The notes beneath the pieces were generated by a model. It had not been told where the DNA came from and ran no database searches. It worked only from the letters and a program-made list of their open reading frames with translations. This document shows positions 31,219 through 40,809 of a stretch of 64,000 nucleotides of DNA, piece by piece (within the stretch, counting starts at the first letter, position 1; each line of letters starts with the position of its first letter). The stretch spans positions 372,001-436,000 of the forward strand of contig NZ_JAGGNW010000009.1 of assembly GCF_018614875.1 (NCBI RefSeq). The letters run 5' to 3'. The DNA is from Variovorax paradoxus (lineage in GTDB: Bacteria; Pseudomonadota; Gammaproteobacteria; Burkholderiales; Burkholderiaceae_C). A program made the translations under genes and the position numbers.

Positions 31219-31833
31219 ATGGAAATGCTAGGAAATCGCCGCCTCGGCATCACGCAGCAACAGGCCTGGGAAGCGCTCAACGACCCCGAGACGCTCAAGA
31301 AGTGCATTCCCGGCTGCGACAAGTTCGAACTCACGGGCGACAACCAGTACAGCGTGGCGCTGGCGCTCAAGATCGGCCCGGTGTCGGCCAAGTTCAGCGG
31401 CAAGGTCGCACTGTCCGACATCGTGGCGCCGGATGGCTACAAGCTCAGCTTCGAGGGGCAGGGCGGCGTGGCGGGTTTTGCCAAGGGATCGTCCAGCGTG
31501 ACGCTCCGGCCGCTGGACGGCGCCGCCGAAGCCGCTTCGCCCGCGGCGGGCTGCGAACTCGACTACACCGTGCAGGCGCAGGTCGGCGGCAAGATCGCGC
31601 AATTGGGCCAGCGGCTCATCGACGGCGCCGCCAAGTCGACCGCCGACGATTTCTTCAAGCGCTTCGAGGCCGAGATGCAGAGCCGCTACGGCCCGCCGCC
31701 CGCCGCCGCGGCTGAGGAAACGGCCGAGGCGCCCGCCGAAAAGGCCGGCGTGATGTCCGGCCTCATGAAGAAGATGGGCCTCGGCAAGAAGGACGACAAG
31801 GACGCATCCGCCGCACCGGGCGACGCCAGCTAG
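31219..31833 (+). CDS. coxG: CoxG-family SRPBCC protein
   Basis: 204 residues, a START/Bet v1-like fold protein of the CO dehydrogenase subunit G family (MEMLGNRRLGITQQQAWEAL, CIPGCDKFE). CoxG is needed for membrane attachment or hydrophobic ligand binding rather than catalysis. The last 50 residues are low in complexity, rich in Ala, Pro, Glu and Lys (AAAAEETAEAPAEKAG, then MKKMGLGKKDDKDAS), and may contact the membrane or partners. AGAAGGAAAAAGGA precedes the ATG. Confidence 0.92.
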   Translation: MEMLGNRRLGITQQQAWEALNDPETLKKCIPGCDKFELTGDNQYSVALALKIGPVSAKFSGKVALSDIVAPDGYKLSFEGQGGVAGFAKGSSSVTLRPLDGAAEAASPAAGCELDYTVQAQVGGKIAQLGQRLIDGAAKSTADDFFKRFEAEMQSRYGPPPAAAAEETAEAPAEKAGVMSGLMKKMGLGKKDDKDASAAPGDAS

Positions 31834-31847
31834 GAACGGACCAGGCG

Positions 31848-32870
31848 ATGGAAAATCTCGACGTCATGGTGCTGCGCACGCTGCGCGACTGGCGGCATGC
31901 CGGCAAGCGCGCACTGCTCACGACCGTGGTGCGCACCTGGGGCTCCTCGCCGCGGCCGGTCGGCTCGATCATGGCGTTGGCCGACGACGGCGCGGTGGTG
32001 GGTTCGGTCTCCGGCGGCTGCATCGAGGACGACTTGATCGCGCGCTACAGCCATGCGCACGGCAACGGCGAAGAGATACCCGTGGGCGCTCCGCCCGTGC
32101 TTGTGAAGTACGGCATCACGGCCGACGAGGCGCACCGCTTCGGGCTGCCCTGCGGCGGCACGCTGGAGCTGCTGCTCGAATACGATCCCGACGCGGCCTC
32201 GCTCGACACGCTGGTGGCCGAGCTTGAACAGGGCCGGCTCATGCAGCGCACCGTGACGCTTGCGACCGGCGCGGTGCGGCTCGCCGAAGCCACCGCGCCC
32301 GACGCGCTCAAGGTGAACGACACCGAGCTCACCAACACCTTCGGCCCCGAATACCGCATGCTGCTGATCGGCGCCGGCCAGCTGGCCGAATACCTCGCGA
32401 CCATGGCCAAGTTCAGCGGTTTTGCCGTGACGCTGTGCGATCCGCGCGCCGAGTACCGCACCGCATGGACGCTGTCCGGCGTGGAGATCACGACCGAGAT
32501 GCCCGACGATGCAGTGCTGGCCTTCAAGCCCGACCGCCGCAGCTGCGTGGTCGCGCTCACGCATGACCCCAAGCTCGACGACCTCGCGCTGCTCGAAGCG
32601 CTGCAGAGCGAGGCCTTCTACGTTGGCGCCATCGGCTCGCGCCGCAACGCCGAGGCGCGGCGCGACCGGATGATCGAGCACTTCGACCAGACGGCCGAGT
32701 CACTCGCGCGGCTGCGCGGCCCCATCGGCATCTACATCGGCAGCAAGACGCCGCCCGAGATCGCGGTGAGCGTGATGGCGGAAATCCTTGCCGTGAAGAA
32801 TGCGGTCACGCTGCCGCGCGAGATGGAAGTGGCGCGGGCCAAGGGCATGCAGCAGCTCGCGATGAGCTGA
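31848..32870 (+). CDS. XdhC/CoxI-family molybdenum cofactor chaperone
   Basis: 340 residues. The N-terminal XdhC domain (TTVVRTWGSSPRPVGSIMAL, GSVSGGCIEDDLI) is followed by a Rossmann-type XdhC_C domain (LLIGAGQLAEYLA). Such proteins bind and modify the molybdenum cofactor and insert it into xanthine-oxidase-family apoenzymes. It is the last recognised gene of the cox-type operon and ends 14 bases before the convergent mnhG. Confidence 0.92.
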   Translation: MENLDVMVLRTLRDWRHAGKRALLTTVVRTWGSSPRPVGSIMALADDGAVVGSVSGGCIEDDLIARYSHAHGNGEEIPVGAPPVLVKYGITADEAHRFGLPCGGTLELLLEYDPDAASLDTLVAELEQGRLMQRTVTLATGAVRLAEATAPDALKVNDTELTNTFGPEYRMLLIGAGQLAEYLATMAKFSGFAVTLCDPRAEYRTAWTLSGVEITTEMPDDAVLAFKPDRRSCVVALTHDPKLDDLALLEALQSEAFYVGAIGSRRNAEARRDRMIEHFDQTAESLARLRGPIGIYIGSKTPPEIAVSVMAEILAVKNAVTLPREMEVARAKGMQQLAMS

Positions 32871-32884
32871 AGCGCGGGCTTCAT

Positions 32885-33241
32885 TCAGTTCGACCTGGCG
32901 GCCGGCGGCACGTCGCCGCCTTGTTGCCGTTCACGGAAGAGCGCGGCACGCATCAGGAAGATGGTGGTGATGGGCGCCGTGAGCGCAATGAACATAACGA
33001 TCAGCACAGCATGCAGAAAGAGACTGAAGCCCTGCACCGAGAAATAGACGATGGTGGCGATCGTCATGCACCACACGCCCACCGTGGCGCCGAGCGTGGG
33101 CGCATGGATGCGGCGGAAGAAGGTGGGCAACCGCACGAGGCCGAAGGAGCCAATGGCGGCGAAGGCTGCGCCGAGCACCGCGAACACGGCGGTGACGATC
33201 TCCGCCCATAAGGGCAGCGGTCCGACGATGAAATCATTCAT
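32885..33241 (-). CDS. mnhG: Mrp-type cation/proton antiporter subunit G
   Basis: 118-residue membrane protein with three hydrophobic helices and the family segment LGAAFAAIGSFGLVRLPTFF. Last gene of a six-gene Mrp operon on the minus strand. Its start overlaps the mnhF stop by four bases. Confidence 0.92.
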   Translation of the reverse strand: MNDFIVGPLPLWAEIVTAVFAVLGAAFAAIGSFGLVRLPTFFRRIHAPTLGATVGVWCMTIATIVYFSVQGFSLFLHAVLIVMFIALTAPITTIFLMRAALFRERQQGGDVPPAARSN

Positions 33242-33516
33242 TCGATCACCTCCCCCCGCAAGAGGAACTTGGCCATGGCCGTCGACCCGACGAAGCCGAA
33301 CAGCGCGGTCAGCATCGCGGCTTCGAAGTACACATTGCTCGCATAGACGATGCCGAGCACCAGCATCATCAGCATGCCGTTGATATAGAGGCAGTCCAGT
33401 GCCATCACGCGGTCTTGCGCGCTCGGGCCCACCAGCAGGCGGGCCAGCGCGCAGAGCATGGCCACCGCCAACAGCAGCAGCGCCAGTTTCAAGGCCCAGA
33501 AAAGCACAGGCGTCAT
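33238..33516 (-). CDS. mnhF: Mrp-type cation/proton antiporter subunit F
   Basis: 92 residues with three helices and the MnhF motif GPSAQDRVMALDCLY. The start at 33516 overlaps the end of mnhE by four bases. Needed for assembly of the multi-subunit Na+(K+)/H+ antiporter. Confidence 0.92.
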   Translation of the reverse strand: MTPVLFWALKLALLLLAVAMLCALARLLVGPSAQDRVMALDCLYINGMLMMLVLGIVYASNVYFEAAMLTALFGFVGSTAMAKFLLRGEVIE

Positions 33517-34004
33517 GATTCGAAGATCTCCATCAAGGGTCGCTCGTAGCGCTGCTTGATCATGGCGATGAAAGCAGCCTCGTCGTCGACGTCGAACACA
33601 TGGATCAGCAGCGTGCTGCTGTCGAACGCGATCTCGCCCCACGCGGTGCCGGGCGTGAGACACATGATCATGGCCAGCACCGCGAGCCCGTTGGGGTCGC
33701 GCAGCTCCAGCGGCACGTTGATGAATTTCGAGGCGATGCGCGAAGTGCGGCGCGTCAGCAGCCGCCGTGCCACGAAGAGCGCCGATTCCAGCATGTCCGC
33801 CGACGCCCGGCCCGCGAGCCGCAGCGCTACCCAGGGCTTGCGCATGCGCACGGTGGCTGGCCGCAAACCCTTGGTGAGCAGGGGAACGGCAATGGCCAGC
33901 ACCACGGCCGACAGCAGCGTGGCGGCTTCGAGCGACTGGTTGAGCAGCAGCCACACGGCAAACAGTGCCAGCGAGAGCGGCGGCGAGGGAATCCAGCGCT
34001 TCAT
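33513..34004 (-). CDS. mnhE: Mrp-type cation/proton antiporter subunit E
   Basis: 163 residues: two N-terminal membrane helices then a soluble domain with LTPGTAWGEI and HVFDVDDEAAFI, typical of MnhE/PhaE. The start at 34004 overlaps the mnhD stop by four bases. A longer upstream frame exists but runs inside mnhD. Confidence 0.91.
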   Translation of the reverse strand: MKRWIPSPPLSLALFAVWLLLNQSLEAATLLSAVVLAIAVPLLTKGLRPATVRMRKPWVALRLAGRASADMLESALFVARRLLTRRTSRIASKFINVPLELRDPNGLAVLAMIMCLTPGTAWGEIAFDSSTLLIHVFDVDDEAAFIAMIKQRYERPLMEIFES

Positions 34005-35704
34005 GGGGCCGGGCCTTTCGCGGGAGGCGTGGGGTTGGGAATCTGCCGTGCGCCCATCACGGCGCTGCGGTAGGCCGTGGGCGTGTGCAACCCTTCGGCG
34101 GTCGTCATGGCGTGGTGCATGACAGGGCCGGCCCAGACGGTCAGCGCCACGCTGGCCGCGAGCAGGCCGGCCACGGGCAGCACTTCGAGTGCCGGCAGGG
34201 CGGGCATGGTGGGATGCGGCTGGGTCCAGAAATGGCGCATGCCGGTGCGGCTCAGCGCAATCAGCGCCAGCAGGCCCGAGGCGATCAGCAGTGCCAGGAA
34301 GATCCATGCCGGTGTCGACATGCCGCCGGTTGCAAACGCCCCCGAAAGCATCGCGAACTTGCCCACGAAGCCCGACAGCGGAGGCAGGCCCGCGAGCAGC
34401 AAGGTGCAGCCGATGAAGCTCAGCCCCAGGAACGCCACGCCGGCGGGAATCGCACGGCCGTAGAGCGCCTGCGCTTCGTCGTCGAGGTTCACGTCGTCGA
34501 GCACGCGCAGGTCTTCCGCCAGGAACGGCGCGTTGCCGGCCTGTTCATGCGGCGCGACGCTCAAGCCGGCGTTGCGCCAGCGCTCGATCATGTCGGTCAG
34601 CAGGAAGAAGGCGCTGACTGCGAGCGTCGAACTCAGCAGGTAGTAGAGCGCGCCGGCCCACACGGCGGGTTCTCCGAGGCCGATGGCCGCGAGCAGCGTG
34701 CCCGCCGACACCAGCACGCTGAAGCCCGCGAGGTTGGAGAGCCGCTGCGTGCCGACGATGCCGAGGGCGCCCGCGAACAGCGTCGCGAGCCCGATCGCGG
34801 TGAGTGCGGATTGCCCGAACGCGGCCGAGGCGCCGGCATCCGGTGCAAAGAGCAGCGTCCACAGCCGCAGCAGCGTGTAGATGCCGAGCTTGGTCAGCAA
34901 CGCGAACACGGCGCCCACGGGCGACACCGCCGCGCTGTAGGCCGGCGCCAGCCAGAAGTTGAGCGGCCAGGCACCGGCCTTGGCGAAGAACGCGGTCGCG
35001 AGGATGGCCGCCGCCGCATGCACGAGGCCGCGGTCGGCCGGCGCGAGCTCGGCGATGCGCATGCCGAGGTCGGCCATGTTGAGCGTGCCAGTTGCGCCAT
35101 AGAGCAGCGCCGCGCCGATCAGGAAGAGCGACGAGGCGGCCAGGTTGATGGCGATGTAGTGCAGCCCGGCCTGCACCCGCAGCCGGCCCGAGCCATGCAG
35201 CAGCAGGCCGTAGGAGGCTGCGAGCATCACCTCGAAGAAGACGAACAGGTTGAACAGGTCGCCCGTCAGGAAGGCGCCGTTCAGGCCCATGAGCTGCAGC
35301 TGCAGCAGCGGATGGAAATGCACGCCGGCGCGGTCCCAGCGCGAGGTGGAATAGATCGAGGCCGCAAAGGCGACCACGCCCGTGAGCGCCACCATCATGG
35401 TCGACAGCCGGTCGGCCACCAGCACGATGCCGAACGGCGCCTGCCAGTTGCCCGGCAGGTAGACGCCGATCGATCCCGGCCCGTCGCCGGTATCGGGCGC
35501 ATTCACCCAGCGCAGCAGCGCCAGCGCCGCCAGCAGGCCCACCAGCCCCGAGACCACGCTCAGCGCCGACTTGGTGCGGCGCCGGCGTTCGCCCAGCAGC
35601 AGCATCAATGCGGCCGTGAGCAGGGGCACGAGGATCGGCACCGCGACGAGGTGCGGCATGCTGAACTCGAGCAATTGGTCGAGCAGATGAACCAGCCCCG
35701 TCAT
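34001..35704 (-). CDS. mnhD: Mrp-type cation/proton antiporter subunit D
   Basis: 567 residues, homologous to the NuoM/NuoN proton-pumping subunits of complex I, with about 14 helices and the conserved antiporter motif around AAAILATAFFAKAGAWPLNF (proton channel lysine). Its start overlaps the mnhC stop by four bases. A polar cytoplasmic loop with several acidic residues (about 410-435) interrupts the helices near the C terminus. Confidence 0.93.
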   Translation of the reverse strand: MTGLVHLLDQLLEFSMPHLVAVPILVPLLTAALMLLLGERRRRTKSALSVVSGLVGLLAALALLRWVNAPDTGDGPGSIGVYLPGNWQAPFGIVLVADRLSTMMVALTGVVAFAASIYSTSRWDRAGVHFHPLLQLQLMGLNGAFLTGDLFNLFVFFEVMLAASYGLLLHGSGRLRVQAGLHYIAINLAASSLFLIGAALLYGATGTLNMADLGMRIAELAPADRGLVHAAAAILATAFFAKAGAWPLNFWLAPAYSAAVSPVGAVFALLTKLGIYTLLRLWTLLFAPDAGASAAFGQSALTAIGLATLFAGALGIVGTQRLSNLAGFSVLVSAGTLLAAIGLGEPAVWAGALYYLLSSTLAVSAFFLLTDMIERWRNAGLSVAPHEQAGNAPFLAEDLRVLDDVNLDDEAQALYGRAIPAGVAFLGLSFIGCTLLLAGLPPLSGFVGKFAMLSGAFATGGMSTPAWIFLALLIASGLLALIALSRTGMRHFWTQPHPTMPALPALEVLPVAGLLAASVALTVWAGPVMHHAMTTAEGLHTPTAYRSAVMGARQIPNPTPPAKGPAP

Positions 35705-36057
35705 TCTGCGGCCGCCTCCTGCCGCTCTTCGCCGTCCACGTGGTCGGTGCCGGTGAGGCCGCGCGAGGCCAGCAGCACGACGAGAAACAGCGCCGTCATC
35801 GCAAAGCCGATCACGATCGCCGTCAGCACCAGGGCTTGCGGCATCGGGTCGGCGGTGTTGGCCAGCGTGGCTGTGATGCCCTTGATCAGCACCGGTTCGC
35901 TGTCGAGCTTGAGCCGCCCCATGCTGAAGATGAACAGGTTGACCGCGTACGAGATGAGCGTGAGGCCCATGATCACCTGGAAGGTGCGGGGGCGCAGCAG
36001 CAGGTACACCCCCGAGCCGGTGAGTACGCCAATGGCCAGCGCGAGCACGATCTCCAT
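35701..36057 (-). CDS. mnhC: Mrp-type cation/proton antiporter subunit C
   Basis: 118 residues with three helices, homologous to NuoK (ISYAVNLFIFSMGRL, then DPMPQALVLTAIVIGFAMTA). The start at 36057 overlaps the stop of the fused mnhAB gene. The acidic C-terminal tail is short. Confidence 0.93.
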   Translation of the reverse strand: MEIVLALAIGVLTGSGVYLLLRPRTFQVIMGLTLISYAVNLFIFSMGRLKLDSEPVLIKGITATLANTADPMPQALVLTAIVIGFAMTALFLVVLLASRGLTGTDHVDGEERQEAAAE

Positions 36058-39011
36058 CAGTGCGCGCCCTCCGGCGTTGCGCTGGCGGCCGCCGCAGCGG
36101 CCTCGGCTTCCTTCTCGCGCTGCTCGTCGGCCCAGCGGTGGCTGCGCACCGATTGGTGGGCCAGCGCCGTGAGGATCAGCATGGTGGCGCCCAGCACCAG
36201 CGCGAACACGCCGATGTCGAAGAAGAGGGCGCTTGGCACGTGCAGCTCGCCCAGGACGGGAAGGTGCAGGTGAGCGGTGTGGGTGGTCAGGAACGGATAG
36301 CCGAACACCACCGCGCCGCTGCCCGTGGCCAGCGCGAGCAGCAGGCCGGCGGCGATCCAGCGGCGCGGATAGATGCGCAGATGCTCTTCCACCCACTCGG
36401 TGCCCGAGACGATGAACTGCAGCACCAGCGCCACCGACATCACCAGCCCCGCGACGAACCCGCCGCCGGGTGCGTTGTGCCCGCGCATGAAGAAGTAGAC
36501 CGACACCAGCACCGCCAGCGGCAGCAGGAGACGCACCAGCACGGCCGGCACCATCAGGTAGCCCACGGCCGTGTCCCTGGCGAGGCGCGGGTTCAGCAGG
36601 TCGCTGCTTCCGTCATCGGCCTGCGCGCGCTGCTGCGCCGGCAGGGCCATCGATTCGCGGGCGGGCCGGAAGCGGCGCAGCAACGCGTAGACCGTGAGCG
36701 CCACCACCCCGAGCACGGTGATTTCGCCGAAGGTGTCGAAGCCGCGGAAGTCGACCAGCATCACATTGACCACGTTGGTGCCGCCGCCCTCGGCGAGCGC
36801 GTGTTCGAGAAAGAAGGGCGAGATGCTTTGCGGAAACGGGCGCGTCATCATCAGCCACGCCAGCGCCGACATGCCGCCGCCGACGGCCGCCGCCACCAGC
36901 AGGTCGCGTCCGCGCCGACCCCAGGGGCGCAGCCTGGCGCGGGCTGGCTGGATCACGTCCTTGCTGCGCATCGGCAGCCAGCGCAGGCCCAGCAGGATCA
37001 GCACCGTGGTCACGGCCTCCACCACGAGCTGCGTCAGCGCAAGGTCGGGCGCCGAGAACCAGATGTAGGTCACGCAACACACCAGCCCGGCGCCCGAGGC
37101 CAGCATCAGCGCGGCCAGGCGATGGAACTTGGCTTGCCACGCCGCCGCCAGCGCGCAGACACCGCCGATGAGCCAGGTCATTGCGAACATCGGCGAAAAG
37201 GGCAGCAGCTCCCGCGTGCCGCGAGCGACAGGCGCCGTCCACAGCGAAGCCGCGGCGCCCGCCGCTGCCACCGCGATCAAGAGCAGCAGCTGCGACTGCA
37301 TGCGCCGCGTGCCCAGCAGGCGGCGGCTGCGCCGGCCGGCCTCGCTGAGCTGCGCGAGCAGGTGCTCGAAGATGGCCTGGCCGTCGAAGCGGTGCAGCAG
37401 CGGCGTGTGTTCGAGCTGGCCCTGCGCGCGGCGGCGGCGCTGCGACAGGTAGAGCACCATGCCGCCGGCCAGCGCCACGAAGCTCATCGCCAGCGGCAGG
37501 TTGAAGCCGTGCCACACGGCCAGGCTGTATTCCGGCAGCACGCCGCCGACCACCGGCATGGCGGCAGCCGCCAGCAGCGGGCCGATGGACCAGGCCGGCG
37601 CCACGCCCACCACCAGGCAGACCAGCACCAGCAGCTCGACCGGCACGCGCATCCAGTGCGGCGGCTCGTGCGGCTGCCGCGGCACGTCGGGCCCGCAGGG
37701 CGGCCCGAAGAACACATCGAACACGAAGCGCGCCGAATAGGCCACGCTGAAGATGCCTGCAACGGTGGCAATGACGGGAAGACTCAGGTTGACCCAAGGC
37801 GTTGCCTGGATGAACACCGTCTCGGCGAAGAACATCTCCTTCGAGAGAAAGCCGTTGAGCAGCGGCACGCCGGCCATCGATGCGCTTGCGATGATCGCCA
37901 GCGTGCCCGTGATCGGCATCAGCCGCAGCAGGCCGCTGAGCTTGCGGATGTCGCGCGTGCCGCTCTCGTGGTCGATGATGCCGGCGGCCATGAAGAGCGA
38001 TGCCTTGAAGGTCGCGTGATTGATGATGTGGAACACGGCCGCCACCGCCGCCAGCGGGCTGTTCAGGCCCAGCAGCAGCGTGATGAGCCCGAGGTGCGAG
38101 ACGGTCGAATAGGCCAGCAAGGCCTTCAGGTCGCGCTGGAACATCGCGACGAAGCCGCCCAGCAGCAGCGTGATCGCGCCCGCGCCGCCCACCAGCCAGA
38201 ACCACTGCTCGGTGCCCGACAGCACCGGCCACAGCCGCGCCATCAGGAACACGCCGAGCTTCACCATGGTGGCCGAATGCAGGTAGGCCGAGACCGGCGT
38301 GGGCGCTGCCATGGCGCGCGGCAGCCAGAAGTGGAACGGGAACTGCGCGCTCTTGGTGAAGGCGCCGAGCAGTATCAGCACCAGCGCCGTGGGATAGAGC
38401 GCATGCGCGCGGATCTCGTCGCCCGAGGCGAGCACCACGTCGAGCTCGTAGCTGCCCGCGATGCGGCCCAGCACCAGCACGCCCGCCAGCAGGCAGAGCC
38501 CGCCGGCGCCGGTGACGGTGAGCGCCATGCGCGCGCCGCGCCGCGCGTCACGGCGGTGATGCCAGTAGCCGATCAGCAGGAAGGAGAACAGGCTGGTGAG
38601 CTCCCAGAACAGCACCAGCTGGATCAGGTTGCCCGAGAGCACCACGCCCGTCATCGCGCCCATGAACGCGAGAAAGAAAGAGAAGAAGCGCGGCACCGGG
38701 TCGGACGCCGACATGTAGTAGCGCGCATAGAGCACCACCAGCGCGCCGATGCCGAGCACCAGCATGCAGAACAGCCATGCGAAGCCGTCCATGCGGAACA
38801 CGAGGTTGAGGCCGAGCTCCGGCAGCCACTCGATTTCCTGGCGCAGCACGTTGCCGCGCGCGATCTGGGGGAAGAACCATGCGGTCTGCACCGCGCAGCC
38901 CAGTGCGACGAGCCCCGCCAGTGTCGACTCCCGATTGCGCGCGTTCGACGGCATCAACGCGGCCAGCACGCTGGCAACAAAGGGGAGTGCGACGAGAAAG
39001 ACCAGGGGCAT
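36057..39011 (-). CDS. mnhA: Fused Mrp-type antiporter subunits A and B
   Basis: 984 residues. The first 750 or so match MnhA, homologous to NuoL (proton antiporter domain with ELTSLFSFLLIGYWHHRR and AYLHSATMVKLGVF). The last 170 match MnhB, with GHNAPGGGFVAG. In many bacteria these are two genes; A-B fusions define the six-gene class, as in PhaAB of rhizobia. The complex exchanges Na+ or K+ for protons and helps in alkaline, salt or bile stress. On the minus strand TAGAAT ends 8 bases before the ATG without a ribosome-binding site. First gene of the mnhAB-C-D-E-F-G operon. Confidence 0.94.
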   Translation of the reverse strand: MPLVFLVALPFVASVLAALMPSNARNRESTLAGLVALGCAVQTAWFFPQIARGNVLRQEIEWLPELGLNLVFRMDGFAWLFCMLVLGIGALVVLYARYYMSASDPVPRFFSFFLAFMGAMTGVVLSGNLIQLVLFWELTSLFSFLLIGYWHHRRDARRGARMALTVTGAGGLCLLAGVLVLGRIAGSYELDVVLASGDEIRAHALYPTALVLILLGAFTKSAQFPFHFWLPRAMAAPTPVSAYLHSATMVKLGVFLMARLWPVLSGTEQWFWLVGGAGAITLLLGGFVAMFQRDLKALLAYSTVSHLGLITLLLGLNSPLAAVAAVFHIINHATFKASLFMAAGIIDHESGTRDIRKLSGLLRLMPITGTLAIIASASMAGVPLLNGFLSKEMFFAETVFIQATPWVNLSLPVIATVAGIFSVAYSARFVFDVFFGPPCGPDVPRQPHEPPHWMRVPVELLVLVCLVVGVAPAWSIGPLLAAAAMPVVGGVLPEYSLAVWHGFNLPLAMSFVALAGGMVLYLSQRRRRAQGQLEHTPLLHRFDGQAIFEHLLAQLSEAGRRSRRLLGTRRMQSQLLLLIAVAAAGAAASLWTAPVARGTRELLPFSPMFAMTWLIGGVCALAAAWQAKFHRLAALMLASGAGLVCCVTYIWFSAPDLALTQLVVEAVTTVLILLGLRWLPMRSKDVIQPARARLRPWGRRGRDLLVAAAVGGGMSALAWLMMTRPFPQSISPFFLEHALAEGGGTNVVNVMLVDFRGFDTFGEITVLGVVALTVYALLRRFRPARESMALPAQQRAQADDGSSDLLNPRLARDTAVGYLMVPAVLVRLLLPLAVLVSVYFFMRGHNAPGGGFVAGLVMSVALVLQFIVSGTEWVEEHLRIYPRRWIAAGLLLALATGSGAVVFGYPFLTTHTAHLHLPVLGELHVPSALFFDIGVFALVLGATMLILTALAHQSVRSHRWADEQREKEAEAAAAAASATPEGAH

Positions 39012-39098
39012 TGCGGCCGATTCTATCGACCGGTCCCCTGGAAAATCCTCTTGGAAACCCGTGAAGATCGACGGCCTTGCGGCCTGGCGATGGATCGA

Positions 39099-39476
39099 TC
39101 AGGCGGCCAGCGCCTGCACGCTGCGTATGCCCAGCCAGGTCAGGAACAGCGATCCGCCAAGGTGGGCCGTTGCGGTGAGCAGCGCCACGCCCGGCCGGCC
39201 TTCGAGGAGCATGGTCACGACCTCGGCCGAGAAGCTCGAGAAGGTCGTCAGGCCGCCGAGAAAGCCCGTGACCAGCGCGAGCCGCCAGGCCGGATCGAGG
39301 TCGGGCAGCAGATGGAACGAGGCAATGGCCGCGCCGATGAGGTAGCCCCCGATCAGGTTGGCGGCCAGCGTGCCCCAGGGCATGAGCCCGCTGGCGCCAA
39401 ACCAGAGCGCGAGGCCCCAGCGCGCCAGCGCGCCCACGGAGGCACCCATGCAGATGGCAAGAATCGGAAGCAGCAT
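39099..39476 (-). CDS. crcB: Fluoride ion channel CrcB/Fluc
   Basis: 125-residue four-helix membrane protein that exports fluoride as a dual-topology dimer. Canonical motifs are GTLAANLIGGYLIG (pore Asn) and GGLTTFSSFSAE (Phe-box and the central sodium site region). It lies 31 bases downstream of a TRAP dctM stop and 87 bases upstream of mnhAB on the same strand. GACAAT on the minus strand ends 6 bases before the ATG with no ribosome-binding site, suggesting its own leaderless promoter. The 31-base gap is too short for a fluoride riboswitch. Confidence 0.94.
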   Translation of the reverse strand: MLLPILAICMGASVGALARWGLALWFGASGLMPWGTLAANLIGGYLIGAAIASFHLLPDLDPAWRLALVTGFLGGLTTFSSFSAEVVTMLLEGRPGVALLTATAHLGGSLFLTWLGIRSVQALAA

Positions 39477-39507
39477 GGGCCTATTGTCGGGGAACGCGTG
39501 GCGGCAT

Positions 39508-40809
39508 TCAGGGCGCCATCTGCTGCGGCAGCCAGGTGACCAGCTGCGGCACGAAGTAGATGATGAGCACGGCCGCCACCATCAGGAAGAACATCGGCAG
39601 CGTGACGCGGGCGATGTAGAGCAGGTCTTTCCCGGTCATGCCCTGCAGCACGAACAGGTTGAAGCCCACGGGCGGCGTGATCTGCGCCATCTCGACCACC
39701 AGCACGATGAAGATGCCGAACCAGATCGGGTCGATGCCGGCGGCGGTGACCGTCGGCATGATGACGCCCATGGTGAGCACCACCATCGAGATGCCGTCGA
39801 GGAAGCAGCCCAGCACCACGTAGAACGCCGCGAGCATCAGGATCAGCTGGAACTTCGAGAGCCCGAGCGAGCCGATCCATTCAGCCAGGTGGCGCGGCAG
39901 CCCGATGTAGCCCATGGCAAGCGTGAGGAAGGCCGCGCCCGCGAGGATCAGCGCCATCATGCAGTACAGCCGCGTGGCGCCGAGCAGCGCTTCCTTGAAG
40001 CTGTGCCAGTTCAAGGAGCCCTGCGCGCCCGAGATGACCATGGCGCCGACCACGCCCACGGCGGCCGCTTCGGTGGCGGTGGCAATGCCCGCGTAGATGG
40101 AGCCGAGTACCGACAGGATCAGCAGCGCGACCGGGATCAGCGACATCGACGCCTTGAGCTTCTCCATGAAAGGCAGCTTGGCGTCGGCCGGCGGCACGCG
40201 GTCGGGATGGCGCAGCGCCCAGAACACGATGTAGCCCGAGAACAGCAGCGCAAGCATGATGCCCGGGATCACGCCCGCAATGAACAGCCGGGCGATCGAC
40301 ACGTCCGCGCTCACGCCATAGACGATCATGATGATCGAAGGCGGGATCAGGAGGCCCAGCGTACCGGCCCCGGCGAGCGTGCCGATGACCATGTCGTCCG
40401 GGTAGCCGCGCCGCTTCAGTTCGGGCAGGCTCATCTTGCCGATGGTGGCGCAGGTGGCGGCGCTCGAGCCCGACACCGCCGCGAACACGGCGCAGCCCAC
40501 CACGTTGGTGTGCAGCAGCCGCCCCGGCAGGCTTTGCATCCAGGGCGCGAGGCCCTTGAACATGTCCTGCGAGAGCCGCGTGCGGAACAGGATCTCGCCC
40601 ATCCAGATGAACAGCGGCAGCGCGGTGAGCGTCCAGCTCGAGGCCGAGCCCCAGATGGTCACGGCCATGGCATCGCCCGCGGGGCGGGACGAGAAGATCT
40701 GCATGGCGATCCACGCCACGCCGGAGAGCGTGAGGCCGATCCACACGCCGCTGCCCAGGATCAGGAACAGCGCGGCAATCAGCAGGCCCGCAACGGCAAT
40801 GTCACTCAT
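39508..40809 (-). CDS. dctM: TRAP transporter large permease subunit DctM, standard length
   Basis: 433 residues, the standard DctM length, with about 12 helices and motifs such as GILIPPSI-like GLLIPPSIIMIVYG and EMAQITPPVGFNLFVLQG. Its start overlaps the dctQ stop by eight bases. Ends 31 bases before crcB. Forms a second, complete TRAP system with dctQ and dctP upstream. Confidence 0.94.
   Translation of the reverse strand: MSDIAVAGLLIAALFLILGSGVWIGLTLSGVAWIAMQIFSSRPAGDAMAVTIWGSASSWTLTALPLFIWMGEILFRTRLSQDMFKGLAPWMQSLPGRLLHTNVVGCAVFAAVSGSSAATCATIGKMSLPELKRRGYPDDMVIGTLAGAGTLGLLIPPSIIMIVYGVSADVSIARLFIAGVIPGIMLALLFSGYIVFWALRHPDRVPPADAKLPFMEKLKASMSLIPVALLILSVLGSIYAGIATATEAAAVGVVGAMVISGAQGSLNWHSFKEALLGATRLYCMMALILAGAAFLTLAMGYIGLPRHLAEWIGSLGLSKFQLILMLAAFYVVLGCFLDGISMVVLTMGVIMPTVTAAGIDPIWFGIFIVLVVEMAQITPPVGFNLFVLQGMTGKDLLYIARVTLPMFFLMVAAVLIIYFVPQLVTWLPQQMAP

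Noticed and set aside
39477-39507. Fluoride riboswitch before crcB
   Set aside because: Only 31 bases separate crcB from dctM, too short for the aptamer.
36060-39539. Very long open frame on the plus strand opposite mnhAB
   Set aside because: Its composition is His-, Gln- and Arg-rich as expected of an antisense shadow in GC-rich DNA, and no family is recognisable; mnhAB on the other strand is clear.
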